NCBI GenBank assembly: GCA_017430945.1
Contig: JAFRMB010000131.1
Location: 1-15,929, forward strand
Direction: 5' to 3'
From: Clostridia bacterium
GTDB taxonomy: Bacteria; Bacillota_A; Clostridia; Christensenellales; Aristaeellaceae
DNA: 15,929 nucleotides
The stretch's first letter is position 1; each line of letters opens with the position of its first letter. Made by a program: the position numbers and the translations under genes. The notes below the pieces were generated by a model. The model worked only from the letters and a program-made list of their open reading frames with translations, was not told the DNA's origin and searched no databases. This document shows positions 14,692-15,929 of the stretch, one piece after another.

Positions 14692-15929
14692 ATGAACAAT
14701 ATCCCGCAGGTCAAAATGGGCATCCTGGCCGTGAGCCGCGACTGTTTCCCGATCACGCTTTCCGAGAAGCGCCGCAAGGCCATCGTGGCCAAGCTGAAGG
14801 AGAAGAACTTCGACATCTTTGAGTGTCAGACCATCATCGAAGGCGGCATCGACGCCAACGTGAACGAGGCGTATGACGAGATCGTGAAGTCCGGCATCAA
14901 TGCGCTGGTGGTGTTCCTGGGCAACTTCGGTCCCGAAGGCCCCGAGACGCTGATCGCAAAGAAGTTCGGCGGCCCCGTGATGTACATCGCGGCAGCCGAG
15001 GAGAACATCGGCGTGCTGTCCTCCGACCGCGGCGACGCGTACTGCGGCATGCTGAACGCGTCCTACAACCTGAAGCTCTCCGGCATCAAGGCCTACATCC
15101 CCGAGTATCCCGTGGGCGACGCCGAGTACTGCGCCAACGAGATCATCGGTTTTGAGCCCATCGCTCGCACGATCCTGGGCCTGCAGGACCTGAAGATCAT
15201 CACCTTCGGTCCCCGTCCCTTCGACTTCCTGGCCTGCAACGCGCCCATCGCGCCGCTGTTCAAGCTGGGCGTCAACATCCAGGAGAACTCCGAGCTCGAC
15301 CTGCTGAAGGCCTACAGAGAGCATGCGAACGACCCCCGCATCCCCGCCAAGATCCAGGAGATGGCCGACGAGCTGGGCGAGGGCAACAAGATGCCCGGCA
15401 TCCTGCCGAAGCTTGCGCAGTATGAGCTGACCCTGCTCGACTGGATCGAGGCCAACAAGGGCACCTGCAAGTACGTGGTCATGGCCAACAAGTGCTGGCC
15501 GGCCTTCCAGACCGAGTTCGGCTTCGTGCCCTGCTACGTCAACTCCCGCCTGACCGCCATGGGCATCTGCACGGCCTGCGAGGTGGACATCTACGGCGCA
15601 CTGTCCGAGTACATCGGCACCTGCGTGACCGGCGAGGCCGTGACCCTGCTGGACATCAACAACAGCGTGCCGGAGGACATGTTCAACGAGAGCATCAAGG
15701 GCAAGTTCGACTATCGCCACAACGAGACCTTCATGGGCTTCCACTGCGGCAACACCCCGATGTGCCGCCTGACCAAGGGCACCATGAAGTATCAGCTGAT
15801 CATGAAGCGCGGCCTGGAGCCCGACGGCGAGCCGGACATCACCCGCGGCACCCTCGAGGGCGACATCGCGCCCGGCGCGATCACCTTCTATCGCCTCCAG
15901 GGCAACAAGGACAGCCAGCTGCAGGCCTA
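14692..15929 (+). CDS. L-fucose/L-arabinose isomerase family protein, 3' end beyond window
   Basis: The frame is open to the right edge, giving 412 residues; relatives have about 480-500, so roughly 70-90 are missing. The protein begins MNNIPQVKMGILAVSRDCFP. An N-terminal domain with ALVVFLGNFGPEGPETLIAKKF and a middle domain with KIITFGPRPFDFLACNAPIAPLFKLGVNI match the fucose/arabinose isomerase fold, which interconverts aldose and ketose sugars with a divalent metal. VVMANKCWPAFQTEFGF and ACEVDIYGALSEYI fit the substrate-domain pattern of the family. Substrate identity is not readable; many members have unknown substrates. Codon use is very biased (nearly all ATC, CTG, GGC, AAG), and the promoter and SD are strong, so high expression is likely. 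No sugar transporter or kinase is visible; they may follow beyond the edge. Confidence 0.85.
   Translation, partial: MNNIPQVKMGILAVSRDCFPITLSEKRRKAIVAKLKEKNFDIFECQTIIEGGIDANVNEAYDEIVKSGINALVVFLGNFGPEGPETLIAKKFGGPVMYIAAAEENIGVLSSDRGDAYCGMLNASYNLKLSGIKAYIPEYPVGDAEYCANEIIGFEPIARTILGLQDLKIITFGPRPFDFLACNAPIAPLFKLGVNIQENSELDLLKAYREHANDPRIPAKIQEMADELGEGNKMPGILPKLAQYELTLLDWIEANKGTCKYVVMANKCWPAFQTEFGFVPCYVNSRLTAMGICTACEVDIYGALSEYIGTCVTGEAVTLLDINNSVPEDMFNESIKGKFDYRHNETFMGFHCGNTPMCRLTKGTMKYQLIMKRGLEPDGEPDITRGTLEGDIAPGAITFYRLQGNKDSQLQA

Noticed and set aside
14674..15744. 356-codon minus-strand frame opposite the isomerase-like gene
   Set aside because: Arises from the strong codon bias of the true plus-strand gene; Val/His/Gly-rich nonsense composition.
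1..15929. CRISPR array, insertion sequence, prophage, tRNA or rRNA genes
   Set aside because: No regularly spaced repeats, transposase or integrase motifs, or cloverleaf/TPsiC-like sequences were seen in the intergenic spaces.

Overview
The window reads as a chromosomal segment of a GC-rich anaerobic member of the Bacillota, most likely a Clostridia lineage from a gut-type habitat. The basis is strong AGGAGG-type ribosome binding sites, intrinsic terminators, MerR/GyrI-like and DUF2975 proteins, a one-permease amino-acid ABC importer, a glycyl-radical-activase-like radical SAM protein and an L-fucose isomerase-family protein. Genus-level placement is not supported. There are no phage, IS or CRISPR features. 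Most of the window is housekeeping or metabolic.

Layout, left to right. (1) <1-530: the 3' part of an FAD-dependent fumarate reductase/ketosteroid-dehydrogenase-type flavoprotein, broken by an in-frame amber codon, then a perfect terminator. (2) 727-1548: an autonomous MerR-family regulator with a GyrI-like ligand domain, behind a 19-bp-spacer promoter typical of MerR-controlled promoters. (3) 1549-1909: non-coding, with short intergenic repeat-like elements and a 19-bp bidirectional hairpin. (4) Minus-strand operon 4891->1910: a Cys-motif protein with an internal lipobox-like segment, a radical SAM activase-like enzyme, and mnmG. The three genes are almost contiguous. (5) 5191-5655: a DUF2975 membrane protein, divergent from that operon. 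(6) Minus-strand operon 8094->5767: amino-acid ABC importer (binding protein, permease, ATPase). A hairpin after the binding-protein gene probably sets lower expression of the last two genes. (7) Plus-strand operon 8558-11615: ilvB and ilvN (acetohydroxyacid synthase) and tcdA (t6A dehydratase), with a 170-nt structured leader. (8) Minus-strand family 2 glycosyltransferase. (9) asnS. (10) A highly biased, strongly promoted L-fucose isomerase-like gene running off the right edge.

The transcription architecture is unusually legible. There are three divergent promoter pairs (about 5026-5164, 8164-8378 and 12850-12982) and bidirectional terminators at convergent ends (1860-1900, 5722-5757, 11677-11722).

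The best candidate for an undescribed system is the pair at 4891-3715. It combines a radical SAM enzyme that looks like a glycyl-radical activase but has no glycyl-radical enzyme nearby, and a directly coupled Cys-motif protein with an odd internal lipoprotein-like signal. Both are co-transcribed with the tRNA-modification gene mnmG.
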